A stretch of 64,000 nucleotides of DNA from Pandoraea bronchicola (GTDB lineage: Bacteria > Pseudomonadota > Gammaproteobacteria > Burkholderiales > Burkholderiaceae): NCBI RefSeq assembly GCF_902459805.1, contig NZ_CABPST010000003.1, positions 248,001 to 312,000 of the forward strand. The letters run 5' to 3'. The position numbers and the translations under genes were made by a program. Below, in pieces: positions 61,006 through 64,000 of the stretch. The notes beneath the pieces were generated by a model. That model saw only the letters and a list, made by a program, of their open reading frames with translations. It was not told the origin of the DNA and did not search any database. Position 1 is the first letter of the stretch. The number at the start of each line of letters is the position of its first letter.

Positions 61006-62070
61006 ATGAGCCTGAACGAAGTCATCAATCAATACGGCACGCAACTGCTGGGCGTGGCCTGGCCGACGGTGTGGGCGCTGGTCCGCATTCTCGTCGTGGC
61101 CGTGATCCTGCTGCTGTGCGTGGCGTACCTGATTCTGTGGGAGCGTAAGCTCATCGGCTGGATGCACGTGCGTCTCGGTCCGAACCGCGTGGGGCCCGCC
61201 GGTCTGCTGCAGCCGATCGCCGACGTGTTGAAACTCCTGCTCAAGGAAGTCATCACGCCGTCGCAAGTGAGCAAGGGCATTTACGCCATCGCTCCGGTCA
61301 TGGCGGTGCTGCCGGCCTTCGCGATCTGGGCGGTCATCCCGTTCCAGCCGGGGGCGGTGCTGGCCGACGTGAACGCCGGTCTGCTCTACGCCATCGCGAT
61401 CTCGTCGATCGGTGTGTACGGCGTGATTCTTGCCGGCTGGGCATCGAACTCGAAATACGCTTTCCTCGGCGCCATGCGCGCGTCGGCCCAGATGATTTCG
61501 TACGAAATCGCCATGGGCTTCGCGCTGGTGACGGTGCTGATGACGGCCGGCTCGCTCAATCTGTCGGACATCGTGCGCTCGCAGGAGCACGGCATGTTCG
61601 CCGGCATGGGCCTGAACCTGTTGTCGTGGAACTGGCTGCCGCTGCTGCCGATGTTCGTCGTCTACTTCATCTCGGGTATTGCGGAAACGAACCGCCACCC
61701 GTTCGACGTGGTGGAAGGCGAATCGGAAATCGTGGCCGGTCACATGATCGAGTACTCGGGCATGGGCTTCGCGCTCTTCTTCCTGGCCGAGTACATCAAC
61801 ATGATCATCATCTCGGCGCTGGCTGCGGTGCTGTTCCTGGGTGGCTGGAGTGCGCCGTTCGGCTTCCTGTCGTTCATCCCGGGTGTGTTCTGGCTGGCGT
61901 TCAAGGTGTTCCTGCTGCTGTCGGTGTTCATCTGGGTGCGTGCGACGTTCCCGCGCTACCGCTACGACCAGATCATGCGTCTGGGCTGGAAGGTTTTCCT
62001 GCCGTTGACGATCGTTTGGGTGATCGTGGTGGGTGGCTGGATCATGTCGCCCTGGAACATCTGGGGCTGA
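61006..62070 (+). CDS. nuoH: NADH-quinone oxidoreductase subunit H
   Basis: 354 residues, about eight membrane helices. Conserved [36 protein letters not shown] and [37 protein letters not shown] lie at the quinone-access interface. Starts directly after the nuoG stop. Confidence 0.98.
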   Translation: MSLNEVINQYGTQLLGVAWPTVWALVRILVVAVILLLCVAYLILWERKLIGWMHVRLGPNRVGPAGLLQPIADVLKLLLKEVITPSQVSKGIYAIAPVMAVLPAFAIWAVIPFQPGAVLADVNAGLLYAIAISSIGVYGVILAGWASNSKYAFLGAMRASAQMISYEIAMGFALVTVLMTAGSLNLSDIVRSQEHGMFAGMGLNLLSWNWLPLLPMFVVYFISGIAETNRHPFDVVEGESEIVAGHMIEYSGMGFALFFLAEYINMIIISALAAVLFLGGWSAPFGFLSFIPGVFWLAFKVFLLLSVFIWVRATFPRYRYDQIMRLGWKVFLPLTIVWVIVVGGWIMSPWNIWG

Positions 62071-62093
62071 GGCGAACGGAGTAGAGGAATCCC

Positions 62094-62585
62094 ATGGTAA
62101 GGGCAATCAAGGACTTTTTTGGCAGTTTCCTGTTGTTGGAGCTGCTCAAGGGCATGGCGCTCACGGGGCGCTACACGTTCGCTCGCAAGGTGACGGTGCA
62201 GTTTCCGGAAGAGAAGACGCCGCTGTCGCCGCGTTTTCGCGGTCTGCATGCGCTGCGCCGTTATCCGAACGGTGAAGAGCGCTGTATCGCGTGCAAGTTG
62301 TGCGAAGCGGTGTGCCCGGCAATGGCCATCACGATCGAGTCGGATGTGCGTGACGACGGCACCCGCCGTACCACGCGTTACGACATCGATCTGACCAAAT
62401 GCATTTTCTGCGGCTTCTGCGAAGAAAGCTGCCCGGTGGACTCGATCGTCGAGACACACATTCTCGAGTATCACGGCGAGAAGCGTGGCGATCTGTACTT
62501 CACCAAGGAAATGTTGCTCGCGGTGGGCGATCGTTACGAAAACGAAATCGCGGCGGCCAAGGCGGCCGATGCGCCGTACCGTTAA
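62094..62585 (+). CDS. nuoI: NADH-quinone oxidoreductase subunit I
   Basis: 163 residues. Two [4Fe-4S] ferredoxin motifs: [12 protein letters not shown] and [14 protein letters not shown]. Carries electrons from NuoG to NuoB. 23 bp after nuoH with GAGTAGAGGA upstream. Confidence 0.98.
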   Translation: MVRAIKDFFGSFLLLELLKGMALTGRYTFARKVTVQFPEEKTPLSPRFRGLHALRRYPNGEERCIACKLCEAVCPAMAITIESDVRDDGTRRTTRYDIDLTKCIFCGFCEESCPVDSIVETHILEYHGEKRGDLYFTKEMLLAVGDRYENEIAAAKAADAPYR

Positions 62586-62664
62586 GCAGGGCAGGGCGCG
62601 GCGGATCGATGGCGCGCCCGGTACGGCAATTGACGTTGGCTAATTCTCGCGACACCCGGTGATT

Positions 62665-63300
62665 ATGGAATTCACAACCTTTCTTTTCTACGTGTTTGCG
62701 CTGATCCTCGTGGTCTCCGGCCTGAAGGTCGTGACCTCGCGCAACCCCGTACAGTCGGCACTGTTCCTGGTGCTGGCCTTCTTCAACGCCGCGGCGATCT
62801 GGATGCTGCTCGAGGCCGAGTTCCTGGCCATCATGCTGGTGCTCGTCTACGTCGGCGCAGTGATGGTGCTGTTCCTGTTCGTCGTGATGATGATCGACAT
62901 CAATCTCGACGAACTGCGACGCGGCTTCGGCAAGTTCATTCCGCTGGCGAGTACCGTCGGCGCGATCATGATCGTCGAAGCATCGCTGGTGCTGATGCGC
63001 GGCTACGGCGCCACGCGCGCACCGGTCAAGGCCGTGTCGGCCCCGGACGTGCCGAACACCAAGGCGCTCGGCATCGCGCTGTACACCGACTATATCTTTG
63101 CCTTCGAAGTGGCAGGTTTGATCCTGCTGGTGGCCGTCGTGGCAGCCGTTGCGCTCACGATGCGTACCCGTAAGGACCACAAACAGACCGACCCGAGCAA
63201 GCAGGTGCGCGTGAAGGCGCGCGACCGCGTGCGTCTGGTGTCGATGCCCGCCGAAGCCCGGCAGCAATCCACCGGCACTGACACGCCGGCGGCGGAATAA
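62665..63300 (+). CDS. nuoJ: NADH-quinone oxidoreductase subunit J
   Basis: 211 residues from the ATG at 62665; a GTG two codons earlier is also possible. Five membrane helices; LVYVGAVMVLFLFVVMMIDI is the conserved helix 3 with a pi-bulge region. The C-terminal tail is hydrophilic. 79 bp after nuoI. Confidence 0.96.
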   Translation: MEFTTFLFYVFALILVVSGLKVVTSRNPVQSALFLVLAFFNAAAIWMLLEAEFLAIMLVLVYVGAVMVLFLFVVMMIDINLDELRRGFGKFIPLASTVGAIMIVEASLVLMRGYGATRAPVKAVSAPDVPNTKALGIALYTDYIFAFEVAGLILLVAVVAAVALTMRTRKDHKQTDPSKQVRVKARDRVRLVSMPAEARQQSTGTDTPAAE

Positions 63301-63309
63301 GGAGACAGC

Positions 63310-63621
63310 ATGATGTCGTTGTCGCTAGCGCATTACCTGGTGTTGGGCGCGATTCTCTTCGCGATCAGCATTACCGGTATCTTCCTCAACCGCAGAAATG
63401 TGATTGTGCTGCTGATGGCCATCGAGCTGATGTTGCTCGCGGTCAATCTGAACTTCGTCGCGTTCTCGCATTACCTGGGCGACATTGCCGGCCAGGTATT
63501 CGTGTTCTTCATTCTTACGGTGGCCGCCGCGGAAGCCGCGATCGGTCTGGCCATTCTGGTCACGCTGTTCCGTAAGCTCGAAACGGTCAACGTCGAAGAT
63601 CTCGACCGCCTTAAGGGTTAA
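63310..63621 (+). CDS. nuoK: NADH-quinone oxidoreductase subunit K
   Basis: 103 residues (an ATGATG start gives 103 or 102). Three membrane helices with the conserved acidic residues in [12 protein letters not shown] and [17 protein letters not shown] site 5 bp upstream. Confidence 0.97.
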   Translation: MMSLSLAHYLVLGAILFAISITGIFLNRRNVIVLLMAIELMLLAVNLNFVAFSHYLGDIAGQVFVFFILTVAAAEAAIGLAILVTLFRKLETVNVEDLDRLKG

Positions 63622-63638
63622 CAAAAGCGAACGCTGTT

Positions 63639-64000
63639 ATGGCATCCACATTGAATCCCAACCTGCTGCTCGCGATCCCGCTGGCGCCGCTCGCCGGCTC
63701 CCTGATTGCCGGTCTGTTCGGCAAGCAAGTCGGACGCGCGGGCGCCCACACGGTCACGATCCTCGGCGTGCTGGTCGCGTTTGTCCTGTCGGTCATGACC
63801 TTCATCGACGTCATGAACGGCGCGAGCTTCAACGCGACCGTCTATGAATGGGCTCGCATCGGCGAACTCAAACTCGAGATCGGCTTCCTCGTCGACACGC
63901 TCACCGTCACGATGATGTGCGTGGTCACTTCCGTCTCGCTGATGGTGCACATCTACACCATCGGCTACATGGCGGAAGATCCTGGCTACCAGCGCTTCTT
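63639..64000 (+). CDS. nuoL: NADH-quinone oxidoreductase subunit L (3' end outside window)
   Basis: Only the first 120 codons are inside. Reads MASTLNPNLLLAIPLAPLAGSL, then GFLVDTLTVTMMCVVTSVSLMVHIYTIGYM, a conserved NuoL N-terminal pattern. Proton-pumping antiporter-like subunit. The frame is open to the last base. Confidence 0.95.
   Translation, partial: MASTLNPNLLLAIPLAPLAGSLIAGLFGKQVGRAGAHTVTILGVLVAFVLSVMTFIDVMNGASFNATVYEWARIGELKLEIGFLVDTLTVTMMCVVTSVSLMVHIYTIGYMAEDPGYQRF

Noticed and set aside
58660-62106. 1148-residue minus-strand reading opposite nuoG-nuoI
   Set aside because: Antisense to well-recognised nuo genes, His/Arg/Asp-rich, no family features; it is a shadow of GC3-biased codons.

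Overview
The window is a 64 kb stretch of high-GC (about 62-64% by eye) betaproteobacterial chromosome. It most resembles Burkholderiaceae, and Pandoraea is my best guess. The reasons are the gene orders isc-fdx-iscX, prfB-lysS, pyrG-kdsA-eno-ftsB, trpS-dapA-bamC and tpiA-secG-tRNA-Leu-nuoA..., together with a 400-residue TrpRS carrying an insertion. The genus is an inference from memory of gene order, not from a search. No prophage, insertion sequence, CRISPR array or rRNA operon is visible. Most of the window is conserved housekeeping DNA with a few small accessory insertions.

Layout. 1-2.05 kb: end of the ISC iron-sulfur operon (hscA fragment, fdx, iscX), closed by a bidirectional terminator. 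2.1-5.0 kb: a glycine-zipper envelope protein, a GT87-type membrane glycosyltransferase and an unrecognised protein. 5.3-8.5 kb (minus): a tight prfB-ivy-lysS operon; prfB has the classical +1 frameshift site, and a lysozyme-inhibitor (Ivy) gene sits between the two translation genes. 8.6-14.5 kb: accessory and regulatory block with a DUF1127-like small protein divergent from a LysR regulator, then a PchR-like AraC regulator behind a Fur-box-like palindrome, a TonB-dependent siderophore receptor behind a 21-bp-phased direct repeat, an exported protein and a cupin. No siderophore biosynthesis genes are present, so this looks like a xenosiderophore uptake locus. 14.6-20.6 kb: recJ and its partner gene (minus), then lolC-type permease, lolD and tatD (plus). 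20.6-24.7 kb: comEC, an unusual 9-bp tandem array, and an alpha/beta hydrolase.

24.9-29.7 kb: pyrG, kdsA, eno, ftsB. 29.7-31.9 kb (minus): a Gly/Tyr/Trp-rich lipoprotein, hslO (Hsp33) and a gamma-carbonic-anhydrase-like protein. 32-41 kb (plus): a ferritin-like DUF455 protein, a hydrolase, PHP phosphoesterase, YciO-type protein, site-2 protease, trpS, a methyltransferase, dapA, bamC and an MBL hydrolase. 41.2-47.8 kb: an alanine-rich hendecad-repeat lipoprotein, a JmjC ribosomal-oxygenase-type protein, slyD-like FKBP, a degenerate secreted calcineurin-like protein, and mutS. 48-52.2 kb: a Cache-HAMP-PAS-GGDEF diguanylate cyclase behind a sigma-28-like promoter, an orphan LuxR-type HTH protein and a quinone oxidoreductase. 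52.3-64 kb: tpiA, secG, tRNA-Leu(GAG) and the respiratory complex I operon nuoA to nuoL; nuoL is cut by the window edge.

The points that most deserve a second look are the iron-uptake regulatory sites, the 9-bp tandem arrays, the hendecad lipoprotein with its long leader, the sigma-28-like promoter of the cyclase, the hairpin inside the nuo operon, and the calcineurin-fold protein that has lost most metal-ligand motifs. I do not see a clearly new multi-gene system.
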